From positions 1-64,000 of the forward strand of contig JAEXFD010000023.1 in NCBI GenBank assembly GCA_023400405.1: DNA of 64,000 bases, given 5' to 3'. A model generated the notes under the pieces. That model had not been told where the DNA came from. It saw nothing but the letters and a program-made list of their open reading frames with translations, and did no database searches. The translations under genes and the position numbers were made by a program. Below are positions 57,427-63,903 of this stretch, piece after piece (the first letter of the stretch is position 1; every line of letters starts with the position of its first letter). This DNA comes from Pseudomonadota bacterium. Its GTDB lineage: Bacteria; Pseudomonadota; Alphaproteobacteria; Sphingomonadales; Sphingomonadaceae.

Positions 57427-57792
57427 TCAGCGCCGGCCGCTGCGCTTGGCGATCACGTCGGCGCGCAGCGCGGCGCGGCGATTGGCGAGCTCGGCGGCCT
57501 CGGAAGCGCTCAGCCCGTCGCGGCCGAAGCGATCTTCGAGCGCGTCGATCTGGAAGGCCTCGCGCTTGAGCTGGCGGGCCTCCTGCCGGCTGAGCTGGCC
57601 GGATTCGCGGCCATTGCGGATATCGTCGCGGATCTTGCGCGTCTCGCTATCGCCGTTGATGCGCGCGGAGGCGGCGAGGTCGTGCGCCATCGACCCGCCG
57701 GACGGACCAGCCATCGACGGGCCACCCCAGATCTGGGCGGAAGCGGGCGCGGCGAACAGCAGCAACGGCGTCAGGAGCAGGTAGCGGCGCAT
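57427..57792 (-). CDS. Secreted protein with two G-x-L-S-x-x-E-A repeats, unknown function
   Basis: A 121-residue protein. I use the second of two close ATGs because GGGGAG then lies nine bases upstream. The signal peptide ends at APASA. The mature part is highly charged and helical, with two related units, ESGQLSRQEARQLKRE and RDGLSASEAAELANRR. The units resemble EF-hand-like or structural repeats, but the loop lacks a full set of calcium ligands. Small secreted proteins of this kind are common in this group and have no known role. Confidence 0.7.
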   Translation of the reverse strand: MRRYLLLTPLLLFAAPASAQIWGGPSMAGPSGGSMAHDLAASARINGDSETRKIRDDIRNGRESGQLSRQEARQLKREAFQIDALEDRFGRDGLSASEAAELANRRAALRADVIAKRSGRR

Positions 57793-57863
57793 GTCGTCCA
57801 TCTCCCCGATTGAGACGGAGGATGGTCGCGTAAGTGATTTGAATGGGGGGTTAACGTGAAAGA

Positions 57864-58005
57864 AATCCTCCCCTGGACGCTGCGCGTCCGGGGGAGGGGG
57901 ACCATGCGCAGCATGGTGGAGGGGGTCCACTGTCGGCGAGTAGACCCCCTCCACCGCCTTCGGCGGTCCCCCTCCCCCGGAGCCGCAGGCTCCAGGGGAG
58001 GAATT
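57864..58005. repeat. Palindromic repeat, family 1, short copy
   Basis: Arms ATCCTCCCC...GGGGGAGGGGGACC and its reverse complement enclose hairpins with ATGCGCAGCAT and GCCTTCGGC centres. The plan is the same as at 32783-32932 and 39223-39717. No gene lies inside. It fills the gap between the secreted protein and the sodB terminator. Confidence 0.8.
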
Positions 58006-58009
58006 ATAG

Positions 58010-58038
58010 AAAAAGGGCGCCCGGTTTCCCGGACGCCC
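58010..58038 (-). terminator. Rho-independent terminator of sodB
   Basis: On the minus strand GGGCGTCCGG, loop GAAA and CCGGGCGCCC (one wobble pair) are followed directly by TTTTT. Confidence 0.85.
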
Positions 58039-58061
58039 CTTCCCCAAACCGGTTGGCCCGA

Positions 58062-58685
58062 TCAGCCTTCCTGGTCGGCGCGGCTGATACCGTTGCCGTC
58101 GAGGTTCTGGGCAACGAAGTCCCAGTTGATGATGTTCGCGGTGATCGTCGCGAGATATTTCGGACGCGCGTTGCGATAGTCGATGTAATAGGCGTGCTCC
58201 CACACATCGATGGTGAGCAGCGGCTTCATGCCCTCATAGGCGACGGGCGTGTCGGCGTCGTGGAGCGAGGTGACCTTGAGCTGATCGCCGTCGAGCACCA
58301 GCCAGCCCCAGCCGTTCGAGAAATGGTTGGTCGATTCGGTGACGAGCTTCTTCACCAGCTCGTCGGTCGAACCGTACTGGCTCGAAATGAGGTCGGCGAG
58401 CTTGCCGGTCGGCGCCGCCTGGTTTGGCGTCAGGCACTGCCAGAAGAAGCTGTGGTTCCAGATCTGCGCGGAATTGTTGAACAGCGCCTTGTCGTTGGTC
58501 GACTTGGCGTGCGCGATCACTTCGCTCAGCTTGCGGCCTTCCAGGCCCTTTTCGGCGATGAAGCCATTGGTCTTGTCGACATAGGCCTTGTGGTGCTTGC
58601 CATGGTGGAATTCGAGCGTCTCGGCCGACATGTTCGGCGCCAGCGCGTCCTTGGCATAGGGGAGTTCGGGAAGTTCGAAGGCCAT
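58062..58685 (-). CDS. sodB: Superoxide dismutase (Fe/Mn type)
   Basis: A 207-residue SOD. Metal ligands are seen as His in FHHGKHHKAYV (about 27), His in IWNHSFFW (about 75), and Asp and His in DVWEHAYY (about 158 and 162). SNGWGWLVLDGDQLKVTSLH is the central segment. It dismutates superoxide in the cytoplasm. Gln in FFWQCLTP favours the iron form. It is monocistronic with a clear terminator, downstream of pspF. Confidence 0.96.
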   Translation of the reverse strand: MAFELPELPYAKDALAPNMSAETLEFHHGKHHKAYVDKTNGFIAEKGLEGRKLSEVIAHAKSTNDKALFNNSAQIWNHSFFWQCLTPNQAAPTGKLADLISSQYGSTDELVKKLVTESTNHFSNGWGWLVLDGDQLKVTSLHDADTPVAYEGMKPLLTIDVWEHAYYIDYRNARPKYLATITANIINWDFVAQNLDGNGISRADQEG

Positions 58686-58765
58686 GGGATCCCTCCAGTT
58701 GGAATGATGCGTCGCCCGCCTAACGCATCGGCAGCCCGTGCGCCGCAATAATTTTCTTTTCGCAA

Positions 58766-58784
58766 CGATCGACTGGGTCGATCG
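58766..58784 (-). terminator. Hairpin after pspF
   Basis: CGATCGAC and GTCGATCG form a perfect 8-bp stem with loop TGG, just past the pspF stop. A moderately AT-rich stretch follows on the minus strand. Confidence 0.55.
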
Positions 58785-58789
58785 TACGA

Positions 58790-59824
58790 TCAGCCCCCTG
58801 CCCCAAGCAGCTCGTGGCGCTTGAGGGCGTGGCGGAGCTGATCGTAGGTGAGGCCGAGGGCTTCCGCCGTCGCACGCTGGTTGAAGCGGTGATCGGCGAG
58901 CGCGCGCTGGAGGACTTCCTTCTCGAACCGGGCGACGCGGGTCTTGAAGTCGGTCGAGCCGCCGATCGGCACGACCGGCTCCTCGACGGCCGACACGGGC
59001 GGCGCTGCGGCAGCGGGCGCCGGGCCAGCTTGACCCGGCATCGGCCGCGGACGGAAGGGCGACTGGAACGGGTCGATCTCGATCGCATCGATCGGCCCCG
59101 CCTCGTCCCAGCGATAGACCGCACGCTCGACCACGTTGCGCAACTCGCGGACGTTGCCGGGCCAATCATAATGGACAAGGATGTCGATCGCGTTCGGCCC
59201 CCAGCCCGGCCATTCGACCCAGCCGAGCTCCGACGCCATGCGCCGGCCGTAGAAATCGGCGAGCACTTCGACGTCGCCTGGCCGGTGGCGCAGCGGCGGC
59301 AGCGTGACGACTTCGAAGCTCAGCCGGTCGAGCAAGTCGGCGCGAAAGGTGCCCTTCTCCACGCGACCGGGCAGATGCTCGTTGGTCGCCGCGACGATGC
59401 GGACATCGACCTGGATCGGACGCGACGCGCCGATGCGGGTGACTTCGCCATATTCGACCGCGCGCAGGAGCCGCTCCTGCGCGCCCATCGACAACGTGCC
59501 GAGCTCGTCGAGGAACAGCGTGCCGCGGTGCGCCTCCTCGAAGCGGCCGGTGCGCGCCTTGGTCGCGCCGGTGAAGGCGCCGGCTTCATGGCCGAACAGC
59601 TCGGCCTCGATCAGCGTCTCGGGCAGCGCGGCGCAATTCATCGTGACCAGCGGCTGGTCCCAGCGCGGGCTGAGGCGATGGAGGCGCTCGGCGACCAGCT
59701 CCTTACCGGTGCCGCGCTCGCCGATCACCAGCACCGGGCGATCGAGCTGCGCAGCGCGGCTGGCACGTTCGAGCGCGTCGAGAAAGGCCGAGGACTGGCC
59801 AATGACCTGCGTGGTGCGCTCCAT
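58790..59824 (-). CDS. pspF: PspF, sigma-54 enhancer-binding activator of the psp operon
   Basis: A 344-residue AAA+ activator with no N-terminal receiver domain, as in PspF. Walker A is IGERGTGKELVAERL, the sigma-54 contact loop is EAGAFTGATKARTGRF, and Walker B is TLFLDELGTL. A Pro/Ala-rich linker leads to the Fis-type DNA-binding helix (RATAEALGLTYDQLRHALKR). It starts at MERTTQVIGQ with AAGGA upstream. In other bacteria PspA binds and inhibits PspF until envelope stress releases it. It is divergent from the psp operon, and the upstream dyads partly overlap its own ribosome binding site. Confidence 0.95.
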   Translation of the reverse strand: MERTTQVIGQSSAFLDALERASRAAQLDRPVLVIGERGTGKELVAERLHRLSPRWDQPLVTMNCAALPETLIEAELFGHEAGAFTGATKARTGRFEEAHRGTLFLDELGTLSMGAQERLLRAVEYGEVTRIGASRPIQVDVRIVAATNEHLPGRVEKGTFRADLLDRLSFEVVTLPPLRHRPGDVEVLADFYGRRMASELGWVEWPGWGPNAIDILVHYDWPGNVRELRNVVERAVYRWDEAGPIDAIEIDPFQSPFRPRPMPGQAGPAPAAAAPPVSAVEEPVVPIGGSTDFKTRVARFEKEVLQRALADHRFNQRATAEALGLTYDQLRHALKRHELLGAGG

Positions 59825-59857
59825 GCCAAATCCTTGGCGTATTTTCCCAACACTTGG
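59825..59857. promoter_or_regulatory. Candidate PspF upstream activating sequences
   Basis: GCCAA-ATCC-TTGGC (59825-59838) and CCAA-CAC-TTGG (59847-59857) are two related dyads. They lie 96-128 bp before the predicted sigma-54 transcription start, the usual enhancer position, and abut the pspF start. Confidence 0.6.
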
Positions 59858-59925
59858 CAAGATGCTTTCGGCGGCGAAACGCACAATCAACGCTGAAAAT
59901 GGCTGATTTCTGCGGTTTTCAGAAC

Positions 59926-59942
59926 TTGGCACGCATCCTGCT
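59926..59942 (+). promoter_or_regulatory. Sigma-54 promoter of the psp operon
   Basis: TTGGCACGCATCCTGCT matches the TGGCACG-N4-TTGCW consensus with the conserved GG and GC in the correct 12-bp register. It predicts a start near 59953, 48 bp before the first ORF. Confidence 0.85.
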
Positions 59943-60000
59943 GAGCATGTGGCAAGCCCGCGAACGGGCGAACGAAACACCAAGGTTCAGGGATACGAAC

Positions 60001-60111
60001 ATGACCACCACCGCCGCTTATTATCGCAACGCTTTCTTCGCCGTCGCTTTCTCGGCAGTCGCCGGCCTGATCTTCATGGCCGGTGCCATCGGCCCCGCGA
60101 TGATCGCGTAA
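60001..60111 (+). CDS. 36-residue single-pass membrane peptide, first gene of the psp operon
   Basis: A 36-residue peptide starting MTTTAAYYRN with one hydrophobic helix (FFAVAFSAVAGLIFMAGAIG). AGGG lies eight bases upstream. It is the first ORF after the sigma-54 promoter and precedes pspA by 104 bp containing two hairpins. Similar tiny membrane peptides are seen at this place in related alphaproteobacteria but have no name I can give. It could be a stress sensor or simply a translated leader. No other domain can be seen. Confidence 0.65.
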   Translation: MTTTAAYYRNAFFAVAFSAVAGLIFMAGAIGPAMIA

Positions 60112-60119
60112 CCCCACAC

Positions 60120-60148
60120 CCCGCTCGCCGTCCCCAGCGGCGAGCGGG
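60120..60148 (+). other. Hairpin between the 36-residue ORF and pspA
   Basis: CCCGCTCGCCG (60120-60130) and CGGCGAGCGGG (60138-60148) form a perfect 11-bp stem with a 7-base loop. No T-run follows, so it is more likely an mRNA processing or stability element than a terminator. Confidence 0.65.
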
Positions 60149-60152
60149 ACCC

Positions 60153-60186
60153 GCCGGAAGGGGTCACCCCCTAGATCCCTTCCGGC
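60153..60186 (+). other. Second hairpin upstream of pspA
   Basis: GCCGGAAGGG (60153-60162) and CCCTTCCGGC (60177-60186) form a perfect 10-bp stem ending about 13 bases before the pspA ribosome binding site. Confidence 0.6.
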
Positions 60187-60215
60187 GTCCCAAAGTACGA
60201 AGGAGTTAGAACGAA

Positions 60216-60884
60216 ATGGGTATCTTCTCGCGAACCCGGGACATCATCGCCGCCAACGTCACCGATCTGCTCGACAAGGCGGAGGATCCGGCGAAGATGA
60301 TCCGCATGATCATCCTCGAGATGGAGGAGACCCTGGTCGAAGTCCGCGCCAGCGCGGCGCGCACCATCGCCGACCAGAAGGAAATGCGCCGGCACATCGC
60401 CAAGCTCGAAAAGCTCCAGGAGAGCTGGACCGAAAAGGCCGAGCTGGCGCTGAGCAAGGGCCGCGAGGACCTGGCCAAGGCCGCGCTGGTCGAGAAGCAG
60501 AAGGCCGCCGACATGTGCGAGCAGCTGGGCGAGGAGATCGCAGTGCTCGACGAGGCGCTCAAGGCCTCGGAAGAGGACATCAACAAGCTCCAGACCAAGC
60601 TGCGCGAGGCCCGCGTCCGCCAGAACTCGATCGTCACCCGGCTGGAGAGCGCGAACAACCGCTTCCGCCTGCGCGAGATGACCAACGGCCAGAAGATGCA
60701 GGACGCCTTCTCGCGCTTCGACGTGCTCGAGCGCCGGGTCGACCTGGCCGAGGGCCGCGCCGATGCCGCCGGGCTGGGCGCGGTGCCCAAGACGCTCGAG
60801 GAGGAGATTGCCGAGCTCCGTTCGTCGGAGAAGGTCGATGCCGAGCTCGAGGCCCTGAAGGCCCGCCTGAACAAGGGAGCGTGA
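60216..60884 (+). CDS. pspA: Phage shock protein A
   Basis: A 222-residue PspA/IM30 protein. It starts MGIFSRTRDIIAANVTDLLD, the amphipathic membrane-binding helix, followed by the family's DPAKMIRMIILEMEETLVEV and long coiled-coil helices up to residue 215. PspA forms ESCRT-III-like oligomers that protect the inner membrane and also inhibits PspF. GGAG is well placed before the ATG. It opens the series pspA-pspB-pspC and six more small membrane-protein genes on this strand. Confidence 0.97.
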   Translation: MGIFSRTRDIIAANVTDLLDKAEDPAKMIRMIILEMEETLVEVRASAARTIADQKEMRRHIAKLEKLQESWTEKAELALSKGREDLAKAALVEKQKAADMCEQLGEEIAVLDEALKASEEDINKLQTKLREARVRQNSIVTRLESANNRFRLREMTNGQKMQDAFSRFDVLERRVDLAEGRADAAGLGAVPKTLEEEIAELRSSEKVDAELEALKARLNKGA

Positions 60885-60888
60885 TCCG

Positions 60889-61161
60889 ATGGAGGAAGTC
60901 TTCCTTCCGATCGTCATCGTGGGGATGCTCTTCATCGGGCTTCCCTGGGTGATCTTCCACTACATCACCAAGTGGAAGACCGCGGCGACCATCTCCGGCG
61001 AGGACGAGAAGCTGCTCGACGAGCTGCACTACACGGCTCGCCAGCTCGAGGAACGCCTGCTCACCGTCGAGCGGATCATCGCCGCCGACAACCCCGATTT
61101 CCGGCCGCTTCGCGACGCCCGTCCCGAAGAGAGCCCCTACGATATTTCCAGGAGGAACTGA
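60889..61161 (+). CDS. pspB: Phage shock protein B
   Basis: A 90-residue PspB. An N-terminal transmembrane helix (FLPIVIVGMLFIGLPWVIF) is followed by a cytoplasmic coiled coil with LEERLLTVERIIAADNPDFR. PspB works with PspC to relieve PspA inhibition of PspF. The start is 4 bp after pspA. Its C-terminal LEERLLTVERI is the model for the signature shared by the proteins at 61569, 61893, 62239 and 62721. Confidence 0.95.
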   Translation: MEEVFLPIVIVGMLFIGLPWVIFHYITKWKTAATISGEDEKLLDELHYTARQLEERLLTVERIIAADNPDFRPLRDARPEESPYDISRRN

Positions 61162-61162
61162 G

Positions 61163-61537
61163 ATGTCGAGCCGCACCCGCTTCTATCTCGACAAGACCAA
61201 TGCCAAGTGGCTGGGCGTCTGCTCGGGGCTGGCGGACTATACCGGGATCGATGTGATCTGGTGGCGCGTGGGCATGATCCTGCTCACCTTCAGCACCTTC
61301 CCGATGGGCCTGATCGGCTATCTGCTGATCGCCTGGATGGCGCCGAGCCGCCCCGCCGGCCTCTACGAAGGTCCGGAAGAAGCCAAGTTCTGGCAGGGTG
61401 TCCGTTCGAACCCGAGCCGCTCGACCGCCGAGGTCCGCTCGAAGTTCCGCGACATCGATCGCCGCCTGGCGGACATCGAGATGTACTATACGAGCCGCAA
61501 CACCCGGCTCGCCGACGAGATCGACAGCCTGCGCTGA
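61163..61537 (+). CDS. pspC: Phage shock protein C
   Basis: A 124-residue PspC. The PspC domain includes KWLGVCSGLADYTGIDVIWW and a following membrane helix (LLTFSTFPMGLIGYLLIAWM). It is extended by a charged tail with RSKFRDIDRRLADIEMYYTS that ends LADEIDSLR. This ending is nearly the same as in the next gene product (ARELDSLR-type). It begins one base after pspB. Confidence 0.95.
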   Translation: MSSRTRFYLDKTNAKWLGVCSGLADYTGIDVIWWRVGMILLTFSTFPMGLIGYLLIAWMAPSRPAGLYEGPEEAKFWQGVRSNPSRSTAEVRSKFRDIDRRLADIEMYYTSRNTRLADEIDSLR

Positions 61538-61568
61538 GCCATCGCCAGGCGGTCAAAGGGAGGAAGAG

Positions 61569-61880
61569 ATGAAGGAATTGAGTTGGCTGGTCCCGGTGCT
61601 GATCGTCACTGCGGTGATGGCGTCCCGGGCGTTCCAGACCTGGGTCCGCGCCAAGCACGGCTACCCGATCGAGGACGAGAGCAATTGTGGACGCCGGCGC
61701 GGCTTCCGCGGCCAGGCCGGCCAGGACCTGGAGGCCGAACGCAAGATCACGCTGCTCTCGACCGAGAACGAGCGGCTGACCGGCCAGATCAGCCGGCTGG
61801 AGGAGCGGATCGCAGTGCTCGAACGGATCGCCACCGATCCCGCCGAGCGGGTCGCCCGCGAAATCGACAGCCTGCGCTGA
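61569..61880 (+). CDS. PspB-like membrane coiled-coil protein 1
   Basis: A 103-residue protein. A transmembrane helix (LVPVLIVTAVMASRAFQTW) is followed by the motif RAKHGYPIED and a coiled coil that ends LEERIAVLERIATDPAERVA and REIDSLR. The plan (helix, K-x-GYP, LERI-x-TD, EI-D-x-LR) is shared with PspB and with the four genes after it. AGGAAGAG precedes the ATG. The function is unknown, but its place in the psp operon suggests it acts with PspA, PspB or PspC at the inner membrane under stress. Confidence 0.85.
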   Translation: MKELSWLVPVLIVTAVMASRAFQTWVRAKHGYPIEDESNCGRRRGFRGQAGQDLEAERKITLLSTENERLTGQISRLEERIAVLERIATDPAERVAREIDSLR

Positions 61881-61892
61881 GGAGAGACGACG

Positions 61893-62225
61893 ATGGAAAA
61901 GGTCGTGATCGCACAATCCATCCTGCCCATGCTCTTCCCGATGATCGCCGTGATCGTGTCGGTGGCGCTGGGGGCCTGGGTGTTCACCACCTGGCTGCGC
62001 ATCAAGAACGGCTATCCGCTCGACGGGGCCTGGGGGCAGGCGATCTATCCGCAGAAGAACGATGAGGCGATGGAGCGGATCAAGCTCTTGAGCCAGGAGA
62101 ACGCCCAGCTCCGCGCCGAGCTCGGCTCGATCAAGGACCGGCTCGCCAATGTCGAGCGGATCGTCACCGACAGCGCGCACAGCCTCGATCGCGAGATCGA
62201 AGCGCTGCGCGGCAAATCGAACTGA
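61893..62225 (+). CDS. PspB-like membrane coiled-coil protein 2
   Basis: A 110-residue protein with an N-terminal transmembrane helix (MLFPMIAVIVSVALGAWVFT), the motif RIKNGYPLDG and a coiled coil ending KDRLANVERIVTDSAHSLDR and EIEALRGKSN. It is clearly a paralog of the neighbouring 61569 product; the K-x-GYP element and the C-terminal signature line up. It starts 12 bp after the preceding stop. Role unknown. Confidence 0.85.
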   Translation: MEKVVIAQSILPMLFPMIAVIVSVALGAWVFTTWLRIKNGYPLDGAWGQAIYPQKNDEAMERIKLLSQENAQLRAELGSIKDRLANVERIVTDSAHSLDREIEALRGKSN

Positions 62226-62238
62226 GGGAGCCTACGCC

Positions 62239-62511
62239 ATGCCCGTCTCCGCCCTGTTCTTCTTCTTCATCGTGGTGGGCCTGCCCGTGATCGGCGGGAT
62301 CGGCTTCGCCGCCTTCGAGAAGTGGCTCAAGCACAAGGAGCAGATGAGCCGGCTCCTCGCCGAACAGACCGCCGAAAAGGCCGCGCAATATGCGGCGCAG
62401 ACCGAGCGGCTGGAACAGCGAGTGCGCGTGCTCGAACGGATCGTCACCGATCGCGGCGTCGACCTTGCCGCCGAGATCGACCAGCTGCGGGATGCCCCGC
62501 CGCTCAACTGA
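62239..62511 (+). CDS. PspB-like membrane coiled-coil protein 3
   Basis: A 90-residue protein with an N-terminal hydrophobic helix (ALFFFFIVVGLPVIGGIGFA) and a coiled coil with TERLEQRVRVLERIVTDRGV followed by LAAEIDQLRD. The GYP element is absent (EKWLKHKEQ instead). Start 13 bp after the preceding stop with GGGAG upstream. It belongs to the same family as the two genes before it. Confidence 0.85.
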   Translation: MPVSALFFFFIVVGLPVIGGIGFAAFEKWLKHKEQMSRLLAEQTAEKAAQYAAQTERLEQRVRVLERIVTDRGVDLAAEIDQLRDAPPLN

Positions 62512-62562
62512 ACCGAACCGCCGCGACGCCGGCAGCGTCGCAAGCCTAGAGGGAAGCCAGAC

Positions 62563-62685
62563 ATGTTCGCCATCATCGTGTTCGCAGTGCTGACGGCACT
62601 GTGCGGGGGAGCTATTGCCCTTGCAGAAAGCCGCGATCGCCCCGTCCGCCGCGCCCTGCGCGAAGCCCAGGCATCGCAGAACTGA
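62563..62685 (+). CDS. 40-residue single-pass membrane peptide in the psp operon
   Basis: A short ORF whose product starts MFAIIVFAVLTALCGGAIAL, a hydrophobic helix, followed by an Arg/Glu-rich tail (ESRDRPVRRALREAQ). AGAGGGA lies six to twelve bases upstream. It lies between two PspB-like genes in the same direction. Its size is close to that of the 36-residue ORF at the head of the operon but the sequences are not alike. Confidence 0.6.
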   Translation: MFAIIVFAVLTALCGGAIALAESRDRPVRRALREAQASQN

Positions 62686-62720
62686 AGCCCAGCGCGTCTT
62701 TTTGAGGGAGTAAGACGAAA

Positions 62721-62996
62721 ATGAATCCGGCTGAGATGGTTGTCGCGATCGTCATGATCGTCGTGATCGGCAGCGTCCTCAAGGCGCGCTACGGCGTCCA
62801 CAAGGACAAGCACGGCAACGAAGTCTATCGCGGCGGCACCGAGCCCGACGCAGGCGCCGCTGCCGAAAATGCCCGCCTCCGCGACGAGGTCCGCGCCCTC
62901 AAGGAGCGCGTCCAGGTGCTGGAGCGGGTGATCACCGATACCGACGGCAGCCTTCGCCTCGATCGCGAGATCGAATCGCTGCGCGACAAGAACTGA
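62721..62996 (+). CDS. PspB-like membrane coiled-coil protein 4
   Basis: A 91-residue protein with an N-terminal transmembrane helix (MVVAIVMIVVIGSVLKARYG), then KDKHGNEVYRGG and a coiled coil with LKERVQVLERVITDTDGSLR and DREIESLRDKN. The same C-terminal signature is kept. GGGAG precedes the ATG. It is separated from the 40-residue ORF by 35 bp. Confidence 0.85.
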   Translation: MNPAEMVVAIVMIVVIGSVLKARYGVHKDKHGNEVYRGGTEPDAGAAAENARLRDEVRALKERVQVLERVITDTDGSLRLDREIESLRDKN

Positions 62997-63019
62997 ACGT
63001 CTGACCAAGGAGCCACGAC

Positions 63020-63265
63020 GTGACCCAGGATCCGACCTTTTACCTCACCCTCGCGGGTTCCGGCCTGGCCGGCATCGCGATCCTCTCCACCGCGGGCCTT
63101 TCGGGTTGGCGCGGCTGGCTGGCGCTCAAGCGCCAGGAACTCGACCTGCGCCAGCATGGTGAGCCCGCCCCCGCCATGCCCACCGCCGCCTCGCGCATCG
63201 AGATCGCCGACCTCAAGGAACGCATCCGCAAGCTCGAAGCGATCGCCGCGGGGGTGGATTTGTAA
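63020..63265 (+). CDS. PspB-like membrane coiled-coil protein 5 (short)
   Basis: An 81-residue protein starting at GTG with AAGGAG eight bases upstream. It has a hydrophobic helix (YLTLAGSGLAGIAILSTAGL), a charged linker and a shortened coiled coil (ADLKERIRKLEAIAAGVDL). The ERIVTD element is reduced to EAIAAG and the closing EIDSLR is missing, so this looks like a worn family member at the end of the operon. A palindromic repeat follows. Confidence 0.8.
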   Translation: MTQDPTFYLTLAGSGLAGIAILSTAGLSGWRGWLALKRQELDLRQHGEPAPAMPTAASRIEIADLKERIRKLEAIAAGVDL

Positions 63266-63276
63266 GGACCGATGCC

Positions 63277-63355
63277 GTCGCCCCAACGAAAGCTGGGGCC
63301 TCCCGCCGCACGCCGAACGGCATCGGCGAGAGATGCCAGCCTGCGCTGGCATGAC
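63277..63355. repeat. Palindromic repeat family 2
   Basis: GTCGCCCCAACGAAAGCTGG on the left and GAGATGCCAGC, CTGC and the rest of the stem with ATGAC on the right form two hairpins with GTC and GAC ends. The plan is that of 48874-48949. It ends the psp operon region. Confidence 0.65.
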
Positions 63356-63434
63356 GATGAGGGAGGGCGACGCCAGCCCTAACCCAATGGCGATCGGCCC
63401 TAGCCCTGCCGCCAACCCACGCTATAGCGCGCGC

Positions 63435-63839
63435 ATGACCAGCCTCGCCGATCTGCAGGACGAATATGCGTTTCTCGAAGCCGATGACCGCTATCGCCTC
63501 CTGATCGATCTGGGCCGCGGGCTCGAGCCGATGCCCGACGCGCTCAAGACCGATGCGACGCTGGTGCGCGGCTGTTCGGCCTCGGTCTGGGTGTATCCGA
63601 CGCGGCGCGAGGACGGGACGCTCCACTTCCTCGCCGATTCGAACGCGGCGATCACCAAGGGCATCATCGCACTGGTGCTGCTCACCGTTCAGGACGCGCA
63701 ACCCGCGGCGATCCTGGCGCGCGACATCGAAGCGGCGCTGGCACCGTTCGACCTCCGCAACCAGCTGAGCTCGAACCGCACCCAGGGCATCCCGAACATG
63801 ATCGCCCTGATCCGCGAGACCGCCGTGCGCTATGCCTGA
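63435..63839 (+). CDS. sufE: Cysteine desulfuration protein SufE
   Basis: A 134-residue SufE. LADLQDEYAFLEADDRYRLL opens the protein, the sulfur-accepting Cys is in VRGCSASVWV (about residue 46), and DSNAAITKGIIALVLLTVQD with GIPNMIALIRETA complete the fold. It takes sulfur from SufS for Fe-S cluster assembly. No other suf genes are in the window. It stands 169 bp after the psp operon, with a repeat between, and is probably separately transcribed. Confidence 0.95.
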   Translation: MTSLADLQDEYAFLEADDRYRLLIDLGRGLEPMPDALKTDATLVRGCSASVWVYPTRREDGTLHFLADSNAAITKGIIALVLLTVQDAQPAAILARDIEAALAPFDLRNQLSSNRTQGIPNMIALIRETAVRYA

Positions 63840-63903
63840 GGCAGGCGTCACGCCTCGTAAACCATTGCCGGCCAAAGCTATCAGGATCATCGGGGGAATC
63901 GGT

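Noticed and set aside
59847..59872. A second sigma-54-like sequence, TTGGCAAG followed by ATGCTTTC
   Set aside because: The downstream element lacks the conserved GC at the required distance. The TTGGC part fits better as an enhancer dyad.
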